From: an uncultured Muribaculaceae bacterium
GTDB lineage: Bacteria; Bacteroidota; Bacteroidia; Bacteroidales; Muribaculaceae
Assembly (NCBI GenBank): GCA_910587185.1
Contig: CAJULY010000006.1
Span: 78,179-142,178, forward strand
Length of the DNA: 64,000 bases
Direction: 5' to 3'
Part shown: positions 44,436 to 53,455 of the stretch, piece after piece
How the letters are laid out: each line of letters opens with the position of its first letter
Position numbering within the stretch: position 1 is the stretch's first letter
Program-made: the position numbers and the translations under genes
Notes under the pieces: model-generated
Seen by the model: the letters and a program-made list of their open reading frames with translations, nothing else
The model's database searches: none
What the model was told of the DNA's origin: nothing

Positions 44436-45611
44436 TTAGAGTTGTGGATGGGATATTTTGGATGCTGCCACTCGACGTGCTTCAGCATTCGTGGCAACGT
44501 ATTCATCATAAGAAGGTTTTTCTATGAAAGTGATGTTTTCAAGAGTGTGAATGATGATTTCAGGTATCTGGGTGAAACGTATGAGACCCTTTAGAAATGC
44601 ATCTACGGCAATCTCGTTAGCTGCGTTTATGACACACGCTGTGTTGCCGCCTCTTTCGAGCGCGTGGCGCGCGAGACCAAGGCAGGGGAAGCGGTCATAA
44701 TCGGGCGCTTCGAAAGTCAGGGACGCATAGTCGGTAATATTCAGGCACGGCTCGTCGGAGAGTAATCTTTGCGCTCCCGCAAGCGCATAGCGGATCGGGA
44801 GATGCATGTCGGGGAGGCCGAGCTGGGCTTTGACGGCTCCGTCGCGGAACTGCACCATTGAATGGACAATGGATTGGGGATGGACCACCGCTTCTATTCG
44901 TTCCGGTTCTATACCGAACAGCCAGCGCGCCTCGATGATTTCGAACGCTTTGTTCATCATGGAAGCGGAATCTATTGTTATTTTCGCCCCCATATTCCAG
45001 TTGGGATGTCGGAGAGCATCGCTGGCCGAGACGGTTTCAAGATCCTTTTTTGAGTATTTTCTGAATGGACCGCCCGAAGCCGTTATGATAAGTTTGGAGA
45101 CACTCTCTTTATCCTCTCCGGCCAGACACTGGTAAATGGCGGAATGTTCTGAATCGACCGGTATGATTTTAGATGTGGAATGAGACAGCATTTCCGTGAT
45201 CATCTCTCCGGCAACCACAAGGGTCTCCTTGTTGGCGAGGGCTATTTCTTTTCCCGAGGAAATGGCTGCGATTGTCGGTGCGAGACCGCTGTAGCCCACC
45301 GTTGCAGTGACGACCGTGTCAGCGTCTTCGCGAGCGGCCGCGTGGGTTAGGGCGACGCTGCCCGATGCGACTTCTATTCCATGGGGGGAGAGGGCATCAC
45401 GAACCTTGCCATAGAGAGCGTCATCGCCTATGACTGCAAGATTCGGCCTGAATCGGAGGGATTGCTCAATGAGGAGGGGGGCGTTGCGGTGAGCGGTAAG
45501 TACAGTCGCTTTGAACATGTCAGGATAGGCTGCTATGGTGTCAAGCGTCTGGGTGCCTATGCTGCCCGTGCTTCCTATTATTGCTATTCGTTTGGGTTGT
45601 GTCACTTTCAA
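44436..45611 (-). CDS. dxr: 1-deoxy-D-xylulose 5-phosphate reductoisomerase
   Basis: 391 residues. Second step of the MEP pathway: DXP to MEP with NADPH. NADPH loop GSTGSIGTQTLD (about 13-24), DSEHSAIYQCL, TASGGPFR, and metal/substrate sites around NMGAKITIDSASMMNK. The first gene of the dxr-rseP-rlmI-M49-recR-GNAT unit; downstream ispD elsewhere in the window acts two steps later. Confidence 0.96.
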   Translation of the reverse strand: MKVTQPKRIAIIGSTGSIGTQTLDTIAAYPDMFKATVLTAHRNAPLLIEQSLRFRPNLAVIGDDALYGKVRDALSPHGIEVASGSVALTHAAAREDADTVVTATVGYSGLAPTIAAISSGKEIALANKETLVVAGEMITEMLSHSTSKIIPVDSEHSAIYQCLAGEDKESVSKLIITASGGPFRKYSKKDLETVSASDALRHPNWNMGAKITIDSASMMNKAFEIIEARWLFGIEPERIEAVVHPQSIVHSMVQFRDGAVKAQLGLPDMHLPIRYALAGAQRLLSDEPCLNITDYASLTFEAPDYDRFPCLGLARHALERGGNTACVINAANEIAVDAFLKGLIRFTQIPEIIIHTLENITFIEKPSYDEYVATNAEARRVAASKISHPQL

Positions 45612-45627
45612 ATGGTAAAAATACGTG

Positions 45628-45635
45628 CAAAGATA
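45628..45635 (-). promoter_or_regulatory. -7 element of dxr
   Basis: TATCTTTG on the minus strand, 17 bp before the dxr ATG. The -33 partner is not clear. Confidence 0.5.
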
Positions 45636-45681
45636 AGAATTTTAAAGCGAAAAAACATTATTTAAGGTGTCATCTTAAATA

Positions 45682-45689
45682 TAGTTTTG
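45682..45689 (+). promoter_or_regulatory. -7 element of the ompA-like gene
   Basis: TAGTTTTG with no clear -33 partner; the leader would be about 155 nt of A-rich sequence. Confidence 0.45.
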
Positions 45690-45849
45690 AGTTTTTGCAA
45701 AAATAATTAAAAAAAATATCAGATAGCCAAAACAAAAAAATAAAGCCTGATGTTATAAAGTCACAAAGAGACAGAAAAAAGATTCTAAAATCCGTTTCTA
45801 ATAGTAAAAAATAAAAATTAATTGTTGTATATTTTAAAATTAAGAGAGA

Positions 45850-47055
45850 ATGAAACCTAAATTTTTATTGACAGCTTTTGCTTGCGCAGGAACGCTCTTC
45901 GCAGCAACTAATGCAAACGCACAGGAAACAGTGATCGTTGAGCAAGAAACCGTCAGCCTGGTAAATCAGGTGGAGTGCAAGACCCATTATGCCTCGTCAT
46001 GGCGCGACAACTGGTTCATTCAGTTAGGTGCCGGCGTACAGTCTCCGTTTGTGGACAAATACATGCCCGGTGACAAGCACACCCGCAAGGTCTCACCCGT
46101 ATATAATATCGGTTTCGGACATTGGTTCAGTCCTTATCTGGGCTTCCGTATTTCCGGTATGTACGGTAAGATGCGCTGGGGTTATGAAAAATACAACAAG
46201 GCAAATATGGCTACCGCAAATGCCGACCTTATGTGGGACATGACCTCTTCGATCTGCGGCGTTAATCCTAATCGTGTTTTCTCGGTAATACCATTTGTCG
46301 GTGTCGGCGGTACATATACATGGGATTTCAAATATCCGATGTTGGGCAACACGCAAACCCAGGAAGGCTACACCAAGACCAAGGAATGGACGCTTCCCGT
46401 TTCAGCCGGTATTCAGTTCCGTATCCGTCTCTGCAAGTATGTTGATTTCTTCGCAGAAGCTCGCGCTCAGTTCTATGGCGATAACTTCAACGCTTTTGTA
46501 GGCGGTGATCCTATCGAAGCTAACCTTACCGCAATCGGCGGTCTCAGCTTCAACATCGGCGGACGTAACTTCGAAGCATACAATCCCTGCGATTATCTCG
46601 GATATATAAATGATCTCAACGGTCAGGTCAATGATCTCCGCGGACGTCTCGCCTCGACAGAAGCCGCACTTGCAGCAGCCAATGCTCAGCTCCCGTGCCC
46701 CGAAGTGACCGAAACAACCGTTCAGGTTCAGACCCCGATGCTCGCTACCGTAAGATTCAAGATCAATTCGGCCAAGATTTCTTCTGAAGAAGCAGTGAAT
46801 GTATATAACGTGGCACAGTGGATGAAGGCTAATCCCGATGCAAACGTAGTGATTGACGGATATGCAGACCGCGACACCGGTACAGCCGCTTACAATCAGG
46901 AACTCTCTGAACGTCGCGCCAAAGCAGTCTATGACGCTCTCGTAAACGATTACGGAATCAGCGCATCACGTCTTTCGACCAATGCTTACGGAAGCTCTAC
47001 TCAGCCCTATCCCGAAAACAACTGGAACCGCATCGTAATCTTCACCCAGCCGTAA
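45850..47055 (+). CDS. OmpA/OprF-like outer membrane protein
   Basis: 401 residues. Signal peptide 1-24 (MKPKFLLTAFACAGTLFAATNANAQ). Beta-barrel about 30-235; a short coiled-coil (LNGQVNDLRGRLASTEAALAAANAQ) and a C-terminal OmpA domain about 295-401, which ends in a peptidoglycan-binding pattern (INSAKISSEEA, DGYADRDTG, ERRAKAVYDAL). Abundant porin-like proteins of this type anchor the outer membrane to peptidoglycan. The strong terminator directly after it supports high expression. Confidence 0.92.
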   Translation: MKPKFLLTAFACAGTLFAATNANAQETVIVEQETVSLVNQVECKTHYASSWRDNWFIQLGAGVQSPFVDKYMPGDKHTRKVSPVYNIGFGHWFSPYLGFRISGMYGKMRWGYEKYNKANMATANADLMWDMTSSICGVNPNRVFSVIPFVGVGGTYTWDFKYPMLGNTQTQEGYTKTKEWTLPVSAGIQFRIRLCKYVDFFAEARAQFYGDNFNAFVGGDPIEANLTAIGGLSFNIGGRNFEAYNPCDYLGYINDLNGQVNDLRGRLASTEAALAAANAQLPCPEVTETTVQVQTPMLATVRFKINSAKISSEEAVNVYNVAQWMKANPDANVVIDGYADRDTGTAAYNQELSERRAKAVYDALVNDYGISASRLSTNAYGSSTQPYPENNWNRIVIFTQP

Positions 47056-47121
47056 GATTGACGTAAAGTAAAATAAGGAATAATAAGGCAATAACAGAAT
47101 AATCAATTAGAAACCTAACCG

Positions 47122-47157
47122 CCGCGGGCTCCCGATCAAAGGGGCCCGCGGTTTATT
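47122..47157 (+). terminator. Strong intrinsic terminator of ompA
   Basis: CCGCGGGC pairs perfectly with GCCCGCGG (47144-47151), followed by TTTATT. It lies 67 bp after the ompA stop. Confidence 0.9.
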
Positions 47158-47186
47158 CGTGTCCTGACATTGACAGACTATTATAA

Positions 47187-47228
47187 GAACTGATTTAAAC
47201 TTATTGCAAAATGTTAATTCAGAACTGA
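47187..47228 (-). repeat. 42-bp intergenic motif, copy B
   Basis: Read on the minus strand it begins and ends with TCAGTTC and matches copy A at 39 of 42 positions. A TATAAT-like sequence (TTATAATAG) follows immediately on the same strand. Confidence 0.65.
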
Positions 47229-47338
47229 TTGAGACTTTCGGCTTTACCCTTTCGGCATGATTCCGGCCGCTTTCTTCCCTTTTTTCAATCACAATGGAAC
47301 CCCATTGCTCTTTCAAAAAGGTCGAAATCATCTCGGAA

Positions 47339-47380
47339 TCATACTCGAAATGTTAATTTGCAATAAGTTTAAATCAGTTC
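47339..47380 (+). repeat. 42-bp intergenic motif, copy C
   Basis: The last 24 bases (47357-47380) are identical to copy B; the first 18 are degenerate (32 of 42 overall by ungapped alignment). It is followed by ATATAAT. Copies B and C are inverted with respect to each other around about 110 bp. Confidence 0.6.
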
Positions 47381-47401
47381 ATATAATTAAATTCTCCGGG
47401 A

Positions 47402-47440
47402 TACAAAAAAGAGCCCATGGCCGGATGGCGGACATGGGCT
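47402..47440 (-). terminator. Minus-strand intrinsic terminator in an empty region
   Basis: AGCCCATG (47412-47419) pairs perfectly with CATGGGCT (47433-47440). On the minus strand the stem is followed by C and TTTTTT. No minus-strand gene ends here, so it may close an antisense or small RNA. Confidence 0.6.
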
Positions 47441-47523
47441 GAGAAGGTTATCGATAAAAGGGGTATGGCTTTTTAATAACGCCAACAAAATGCCTTCTCT
47501 TTGACATATAAACATTGTCGGAT

Positions 47524-47542
47524 ATCTTTTGGTTCAAAAGAT
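47524..47542. other. Small perfect hairpin upstream of manA
   Basis: ATCTTTTG pairs with CAAAAGAT around a GTT loop, near the manA promoter. A regulator site or RNA structure is possible; role unknown. Confidence 0.35.
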
Positions 47543-47550
47543 TTGAAAAA

Positions 47551-47582
47551 ATTGCAAGTTTGGAATAAAAAAAGTAATTTTG
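47551..47582 (+). promoter_or_regulatory. Promoter of manA
   Basis: ATTG (47551-47554), 20 bp, TAATTTTG (47575-47582). The leader is about 40 nt. Confidence 0.65.
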
Positions 47583-47629
47583 TCGGAAATACCTGAGATA
47601 TTAAAAACATACCTTATAATCATAATCTT

Positions 47630-48613
47630 ATGCAGTCAATAGATATTCCGCCGTTGAAGTTTCGTCCCATACTGAAAAGTGTTATTTGGGGCGGTGAGAA
47701 AATTGCTCCTTTCAAGGGAATTGTTACCGAACAGGACCACATTGGCGAGAGCTGGGAGATTTCCGGTGTGCCCGGGAGCCCGTCGATTGTGGCAAATGGT
47801 CCAGATGAAGGCAAGACCCTTCCTGAAATCCTTGAAAAGTACAAGGGCGCGCTCGTAGGAGAAGAAAACTATAAGCTGTATGGAAACACCTTTCCTCTTC
47901 TGATAAAAATCATAGATGCGGCCGGCGATCTTTCGGTGCAGGTGCATCCCGATGACGAGCTCGCAAAAAAACGTCATAATTCCCTTGGTAAGACTGAGAT
48001 GTGGTATATCGTTGACACGGAACCTGACGCAAAGATATGTGCCGGCTTGACACAACATCTGACTCCGGAAGATTATGAGATCAAGGTCAAGGACAATACA
48101 ATAATGGATGCCATTGCGTGTCATGAGTCAAAACCGGGCGACGTATTCTTTTTGCCGGCTGGTCGAATACACAGCATCGGTGCGGGAAATCTTCTTGTGG
48201 AAGTACAGGAGACTTCAGACATTACATATCGTATCTATGATTTCGGTCGTGTAGATGCCAAGACAGGCAAGCCCCGTCAGCTGCATGTCGAGGAAGCCAA
48301 GGATGCCATCGATTACACTGTCTATCCCAGCTATGTGACTGCTCCCGGCAAGGAGATAGAAGGGATAGAGAAATTGGTTGAGTGCAGCCATTTCCAGGTC
48401 TATCGTCTGAATATCGACGGGAAGAAGAAATTTTACCCGACGATTGACACCTTCTCGTCATTCACCTGTATAGAGGGAAATCTGACTGTCGTTGACGATC
48501 GCGGAAACAGTCTGGAATTCCATAAGGGAGAAACGGTTTTAATACCGGCAATGGCAAAGGAATTCACTTTAACCGGAACCGGCGTCATAATCGATGCTGC
48601 TTGTGGACAATAG
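47630..48613 (+). CDS. manA: Mannose-6-phosphate isomerase (type I)
   Basis: 327 residues. Converts fructose-6-phosphate to mannose-6-phosphate for GDP-sugar synthesis. Zinc and active-site pattern: SVQVHPDDELA, GKTEMWYIVDTEPDA and PAGRIHSIGAGNLLVEVQETSDITYRIYD, characteristic of bacterial class I isomerases. Starts MQSIDIPPLKFRP, with a good promoter upstream. Monocistronic; followed by tgt in the same direction with 118 bp between. Confidence 0.94.
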   Translation: MQSIDIPPLKFRPILKSVIWGGEKIAPFKGIVTEQDHIGESWEISGVPGSPSIVANGPDEGKTLPEILEKYKGALVGEENYKLYGNTFPLLIKIIDAAGDLSVQVHPDDELAKKRHNSLGKTEMWYIVDTEPDAKICAGLTQHLTPEDYEIKVKDNTIMDAIACHESKPGDVFFLPAGRIHSIGAGNLLVEVQETSDITYRIYDFGRVDAKTGKPRQLHVEEAKDAIDYTVYPSYVTAPGKEIEGIEKLVECSHFQVYRLNIDGKKKFYPTIDTFSSFTCIEGNLTVVDDRGNSLEFHKGETVLIPAMAKEFTLTGTGVIIDAACGQ

Positions 48614-48718
48614 CGTCCTTGTGAATTTTTGGCTGCGACTTTTGCCGTAGCAGGAAAATATTTGTGCGCCGCAACACTTTTTATAAGGTGTGCGGCGCTG
48701 TTATTTCCGCCGATTTTG

Positions 48719-48726
48719 TAACTTTG
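48719..48726 (+). promoter_or_regulatory. -7 element of tgt, suggesting a leaderless transcript
   Basis: TAACTTTG ends 5 bp before the ATG of tgt (48732). No -33 TTTG at the expected distance. Transcription would begin at or next to the start codon. Confidence 0.45.
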
Positions 48727-48731
48727 CACCC

Positions 48732-49862
48732 ATGAATTTTAAATTACAGGCCACAGCCCCCAACTCAAATGCCAGAGCCGGTGAAATAACCACCGCCCAC
48801 GGTCAGATACTCACTCCCGTGTTTATGCCCGTGGGTACCGTCGGGTCCGTCAAGGGTGTGCATCAGCGCGAATTGAGTGACGATGTGAAAGCACAGATAA
48901 TTCTTGGTAATACTTACCATCTTTATCTGCGCCCTGGAACCGCTACACTTCGTCAGGCCGGCGGTCTGCACAGATTCATGGACTGGGAAAAACCTATTCT
49001 CACCGACAGCGGAGGCTTTCAGGTCTTTTCCTTGTCTGACCGACGAAAGCTGACAGAGGACGGGGCGCATTTCCGTTCCCACATAGACGGCTCAAAACAT
49101 CTCTTTACTCCGGAGAATGTTGTCGATATCCAACGTGTTATCGGTTCCGACATCATGATGGCTCTTGACGAATGCCCTCCCGGAACGGCCGATTATACTT
49201 ACGCCCGCAAATCTCTTGACTTGACTCAGCGATGGCTTTTGCGAGGATGGAAACGCTATCGGGAAACGGAAGGGCTCTATGGTTACAGTCAGGCATATTT
49301 CCCTATTGTTCAAGGCGTCACTTATCCTGACCTCAGGCGTGAGGCGGCGAAGTTTATCGCTGATCTCGGCGCTGACGGCAATGCAATCGGAGGGCTTGCC
49401 GTGGGAGAGCCTACGGAAAAAATGTATGAAATGATTGAGGTCGTCAATGAGATTCTTCCAACCGACCGTCCGCGCTATCTGATGGGGGTAGGTACGCCTG
49501 CAAATATTCTTGAGGCCATTGACCGTGGTGTTGACATGATGGATTGTGTCATGCCTACACGAAACGGCCGCAACGGAATGCTATTTACCGCCAACGGAAT
49601 CATGAACATGCGAAACAAAAAATGGGCGGATGATTTTACCGAATTAGATCCTTGCGGAACTTCTTTCGTGGATCATGTGTATAGCCGCGCTTATCTTCGC
49701 CATCTGTTCATTTCGGGGGAACTTCTCGCCATGCAGATAGCATCAATCCATAATCTCGCTTTCTATCTTTGGCTGACTTCCGAAGCCCGTCGCCATATAA
49801 TTGCAGGTGATTTCGCCGAATGGAAGCCGAAGATGATCGAACGCGTCACAAACAGACTTTAG
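48732..49862 (+). CDS. tgt: Queuine tRNA-ribosyltransferase, zinc-site variant
   Basis: 376 residues from MNFKLQATAPN; an in-frame GTG at 48690 only adds MRRCYFRRFCNFAP, across the promoter, so it is rejected. TGT exchanges guanine-34 for queuine or preQ1. Catalytic Asp in TDSGGFQVFS (D92) and the nucleophile region CVMPTRNGRNG are present. The region that carries the three zinc cysteines in E. coli TGT (DPECDCYTCRNYSRAYL) reads DPCGTSFVDHVYSRAYL here, so the zinc cysteines are replaced by Gly, Ser and Asp while the following IHNL His remains. Tgt is followed 6 bp later by the LptF-like gene. Confidence 0.92.
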   Translation: MNFKLQATAPNSNARAGEITTAHGQILTPVFMPVGTVGSVKGVHQRELSDDVKAQIILGNTYHLYLRPGTATLRQAGGLHRFMDWEKPILTDSGGFQVFSLSDRRKLTEDGAHFRSHIDGSKHLFTPENVVDIQRVIGSDIMMALDECPPGTADYTYARKSLDLTQRWLLRGWKRYRETEGLYGYSQAYFPIVQGVTYPDLRREAAKFIADLGADGNAIGGLAVGEPTEKMYEMIEVVNEILPTDRPRYLMGVGTPANILEAIDRGVDMMDCVMPTRNGRNGMLFTANGIMNMRNKKWADDFTELDPCGTSFVDHVYSRAYLRHLFISGELLAMQIASIHNLAFYLWLTSEARRHIIAGDFAEWKPKMIERVTNRL

Positions 49863-49868
49863 TCACAA

Positions 49869-50948
49869 ATGAAACTGATAAAAAAACTTGACATTTACAT
49901 CATAAAGAAGTTTCTCGGAACTTACATTTTCGCCATTATACTCATTCTGGCGATCGTTGTCATGTTTGATATCAACGAAAAACTCGACGCTTTTCTTAAA
50001 GCGCCTCTGAAAGCCACTCTTTTTGACTATTTCCTGAATTTCCTTCCTTATTTCGCCAATCAGTTCAGCCCGCTTTTTGTCTTCATTACCGTAATATTCT
50101 TTACCTCGAAACTTGCGGACAATTCTGAAATCATAGCCATGTTGTCGGCCGGAATGAGTTTCCCTCGCCTGTTGAGGCCTTATATGCTGAGTGCGACCGT
50201 CATCGCAATCGCCGGCTATCTTCTGAGTGCCTATGTCATTCCTCCGGCAAATGTCAAACGAATTGATTTCCAGAATACCTACGTGAAGAACAAGAGCGTG
50301 GAGTACGGGACCAATATACAGCTTCAGGTCAAGAAAGGGGAGATTGCCTATATGTCCCGTTACGATAACGCTACTAAAACCGGTTATAAGTTTTCGCTCG
50401 AGTCATTTAAGGATAAAAAGCTTGTGTCGCGTCTCACGGCTCAGACTATCCGATATGATTCACTATATAACTGGCAGGTTCGCGACTATATGATACGTGA
50501 TTTCAAAGGAACCCGCGAAGTGATTCGCCGGGGAACGAAACTCGACACCGTCATTCCAATCGAGCCACGCGATTTTCTCATTGCCAAGAATGACGAGCAA
50601 AAGCTTGCGACGCCCGCACTTGACGAATATATAACCCGTCAGAAAACCAGAGGAGTCGCCAACATCAAGGCCTTCGAGGTTGAATATCACCGTCGTTTCG
50701 CCATGACGGCCGCCGCATTTATCCTGACGCTTATCGGCATGTCTCTGTCCGCCCGCAAAGTGAAGGGAGGCATGGGCGTCAATATCGGCATTGGCATTGT
50801 GTTGAGCTTCAGTTATATTCTGTTTATGACCGTGACATCCTCTTTTGCCGTTTCCGGTCTCACGTCACCGATGGTGGCCATGTGGATTCCCAATATCATA
50901 TACACTGTTATTGCCATAGTCCTTTACAGGCGCGCGAGCAAGGGATGA
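49869..50948 (+). CDS. LptF/LptG (YjgP/YjgQ) family permease
   Basis: 359 residues with about six membrane helices: three at the N-terminus and three at the C-terminus (TAAAFILTLIGMSL, GIGIVLSFSYILFM), flanking a periplasmic beta-jellyroll-like middle (about 130-280). LptF/LptG form the inner-membrane part of the Lpt LPS export bridge. As single-copy genes they cannot be distinguished from sequence alone. Lies 6 bp after tgt and is convergent to priA with 23 bp between. Confidence 0.88.
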   Translation: MKLIKKLDIYIIKKFLGTYIFAIILILAIVVMFDINEKLDAFLKAPLKATLFDYFLNFLPYFANQFSPLFVFITVIFFTSKLADNSEIIAMLSAGMSFPRLLRPYMLSATVIAIAGYLLSAYVIPPANVKRIDFQNTYVKNKSVEYGTNIQLQVKKGEIAYMSRYDNATKTGYKFSLESFKDKKLVSRLTAQTIRYDSLYNWQVRDYMIRDFKGTREVIRRGTKLDTVIPIEPRDFLIAKNDEQKLATPALDEYITRQKTRGVANIKAFEVEYHRRFAMTAAAFILTLIGMSLSARKVKGGMGVNIGIGIVLSFSYILFMTVTSSFAVSGLTSPMVAMWIPNIIYTVIAIVLYRRASKG

Positions 50949-50971
50949 TCCCTGAGCGTTCTATGGTGAGT

Positions 50972-53455
50972 TCACGATGGATCCACATCGTAATATATCA
51001 CAGTTCCTTTCGCAGCCTGCATCCTTGATGCGTGCATTTCCTCAAAGACGTTCCGCAGAATTTCCTTCACTTTTTTCATTGAAGCGTTAAGCTCGATTTT
51101 CAGCATTATTTTTCGTATGTAGTAAGTCTGGATGCGCCCTACCGGCGGTTCTTCCGGGCCGTAAACCCTGTTGCCGAACAGTTCCCGCAGGCGTTGGCTA
51201 TATGCGGCCGTCAGATCATCGAGCGCTCTCGGGTCGCGATGTTTGATATAAATGTAAATCAAACGTGTGAAAGGCGGATAGTTGTATTTGCGGCGCTCTT
51301 CAACTTCCATTCTGTAGAACCCTGTATAGTCATGATTGAGGATGAAAGGGAAAAGCGGGTGTTCGGGCTGTCGCGTCTGAATGATTACGTTTCCCTGTTC
51401 ATTTCGGCGTCCTGCTCGTCCGGAAACTTGAGAAATCATGTTGAAAGCTCTCTCGGCAGCGCGGAAATCGGGCTGGTTAATCATTGCGTCGGAATTTACT
51501 ATGGCAACGGTCTTGACTCTGTCGAAATCGAGGCCCTTGGTCACCATTTGTGTGCCGACGAGTACCTGAGCCTCTCCTCGCGAGAACTCTGAGATGATCT
51601 GCTGGTAGCCGTCTTTGTTGCGCGTGGTGTCCAGATCCATTCTAAGAGTCTTCACATCGCCAAGAGCGGGAGCTATCTCATCTTCCATCCTTTCTGTTCC
51701 GTAACCGTGGACCTCCACCGCCGGTTCCTTGCATGCCGGACAGATTGAGGGGAGGGGATACATGGCTCCGCAATAATGACAGACAAGTCTGTCGATACGC
51801 TTATGATAGGTCAGCGTCACATCGCAATGTTCGCATTTCGGTGTCCATGCGCACTGGCTGCATTGTGCGACGGGAGCATATCCTCTTCTGTTGAGAAATA
51901 CAATAGCTTGTCCGTTGTTCTCGGTTGATTGACGGATCGCTTGCACGGTCTCGATGGCGAGTGCGCCTTTCATGAGTGACGCTTTGCGCGCTTTTAGGGT
52001 GTCTATGATGTCGATTGAAGGCAATTCAACGCCTCCGAAGCGTTCCGAGAGAGTGACAAGTCCGTATTTCCCGGAAACGGCTTTGAAGTATGTATCGATT
52101 GCTGGGGTTGCAGAGCCGAGCAAAGTTTTGGCGCCGTGCATGCGGGCGAGCATTATTGCAGTGTCGCGTCCGTTGTAGCGTGGGGCGGGGTCCTGTTGTT
52201 TGTAGCTTGATTCGTGTTCTTCGTCGATGATGACCAGTCCGAGCGTGGCGAAAGGAAGAAATACTGCCGAACGCGGACCTATTATCACTACCGGGTCGTT
52301 TGAGGATAGTATGCGCCGGTATATATCGACGCGCTCATTGTCGGAAAATTTCGAATGATATATGACCACTTTTTCCCCGAATACTTTCTGAAGACGTTCC
52401 GTAAGTTGTGTCGTCAGAGCTATCTCGGGAACGAGATAAAGCACCTGACGACCTTTTTGAAGCACGTAGTCTATCAGATGGATATATATCTCGGTTTTTC
52501 CCGAAGATGTCACTCCGTGGAGAAGCGTGACTTCATGCCCTTTCCATGTCTGATGCAACTGGCTGACGGCATTTTTCTGTGCCGGAGACAGAACCGGCAG
52601 TTCTCCGGTGGTGGTTCCGGAAAAAGCGAAGCGGTTTATCTCATTCTTATAGACCTCGACAATCCCTTTCCTTTCAAGTTCCGTTATTACGGGACGTGTG
52701 AGGCCGGAGCGTTCAAGCAAATCGTTCAGACCGACTTCATTCAATTCTTTTCCCTGCTGCATGAAGCCGCTCATGTCTATCAGGGAAAGAAGAGCCTGTT
52801 CCTGTTTCCTTGCCCGCGAAACCTTGTCGAACATCTCGTGAAGGCGACCGCTGTCGCCGCGTTCACCTTTGATACGGAGATAGGTTACTTTTCGGGGAAC
52901 ATAGCGCTCCACAAGTTTCTCAGAGACTATAAGCTCTTCTTTTTCGAGCATCCTCGAAGCCAAAGCGCTGACATTGGCAAAGCCGGTGGCCCGTTCAATC
53001 TCCGCTACTGACATGCGTTTACCGGAATGAGAAAGAACCTGCAACACGATGCTCTCTTTTTCGCCGAGCCGGCAGTCAGGGTTCTCTTCAAAGTCGGGAT
53101 TGAGTTCAAGAAATGTCTCGCTCTCTACCTTGAGGGCGGCAGGCAGCGCCGCTTTCATGACCTCGCCTGTCGAACACAGATAATATTCCGCAACCCATTC
53201 CCACAGTTTAAGCTGCGGATAGCGGAGAATCGGTTTGTCATCAAGAGCGGCTATTATTGTCTTAAGCTCATATCCTTCGGGCCTTACGGTTGTAAGAGCG
53301 GCAACAATGGCGGTGTAAAATTTCTTTTTGCCGAAAGGTACAAGAACACGATGGCCCTGACGAAGAACCGGCACAAGCTCTTCAGGAACCTCGTATGTGA
53401 AAGTCACGGCAAGAGGCAGAGGCAATATTACTTCCGCATAATGGCTCATCGGCAA
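50972..53455 (-). CDS. priA: Primosomal protein N' (PriA helicase)
   Basis: 827 residues. N-terminal DNA-binding domain, superfamily 2 helicase with TSSGKTEIYIHLI (Walker A-like), VIIDEEHESSY (DEEH) and GSATPAIDTYF, and zinc-binding pairs CSQCAWTPKCEHC and CHYCG/CPACK. PriA recognises D-loops and restarts replication forks. Overlaps the NUDIX gene by 10 bp; a start at the internal MSHYAEV (53449) is equally plausible. Confidence 0.95.
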   Translation of the reverse strand: MPMSHYAEVILPLPLAVTFTYEVPEELVPVLRQGHRVLVPFGKKKFYTAIVAALTTVRPEGYELKTIIAALDDKPILRYPQLKLWEWVAEYYLCSTGEVMKAALPAALKVESETFLELNPDFEENPDCRLGEKESIVLQVLSHSGKRMSVAEIERATGFANVSALASRMLEKEELIVSEKLVERYVPRKVTYLRIKGERGDSGRLHEMFDKVSRARKQEQALLSLIDMSGFMQQGKELNEVGLNDLLERSGLTRPVITELERKGIVEVYKNEINRFAFSGTTTGELPVLSPAQKNAVSQLHQTWKGHEVTLLHGVTSSGKTEIYIHLIDYVLQKGRQVLYLVPEIALTTQLTERLQKVFGEKVVIYHSKFSDNERVDIYRRILSSNDPVVIIGPRSAVFLPFATLGLVIIDEEHESSYKQQDPAPRYNGRDTAIMLARMHGAKTLLGSATPAIDTYFKAVSGKYGLVTLSERFGGVELPSIDIIDTLKARKASLMKGALAIETVQAIRQSTENNGQAIVFLNRRGYAPVAQCSQCAWTPKCEHCDVTLTYHKRIDRLVCHYCGAMYPLPSICPACKEPAVEVHGYGTERMEDEIAPALGDVKTLRMDLDTTRNKDGYQQIISEFSRGEAQVLVGTQMVTKGLDFDRVKTVAIVNSDAMINQPDFRAAERAFNMISQVSGRAGRRNEQGNVIIQTRQPEHPLFPFILNHDYTGFYRMEVEERRKYNYPPFTRLIYIYIKHRDPRALDDLTAAYSQRLRELFGNRVYGPEEPPVGRIQTYYIRKIMLKIELNASMKKVKEILRNVFEEMHASRMQAAKGTVIYYDVDPS

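Larger units (their letters stand above)
45612..45849. other. 238-bp A/T-rich region between dxr and ompA
   Basis: Holds divergent -7 elements: TATCTTTG (45635-45628, minus) for dxr and TAGTTTTG (45682-45689, plus) for ompA. The long, A-rich ompA leader (about 155 nt) has no stable hairpin that I can see. Confidence 0.55.
47056..47629. other. 574-bp gene-free region between ompA and manA
   Basis: Contains the ompA terminator, copies B and C of the 42-bp motif in inverted orientation, a minus-strand terminator-like hairpin (47402-47440), another hairpin (47524-47542) and the manA promoter. No convincing reading frame. Confidence 0.6.
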
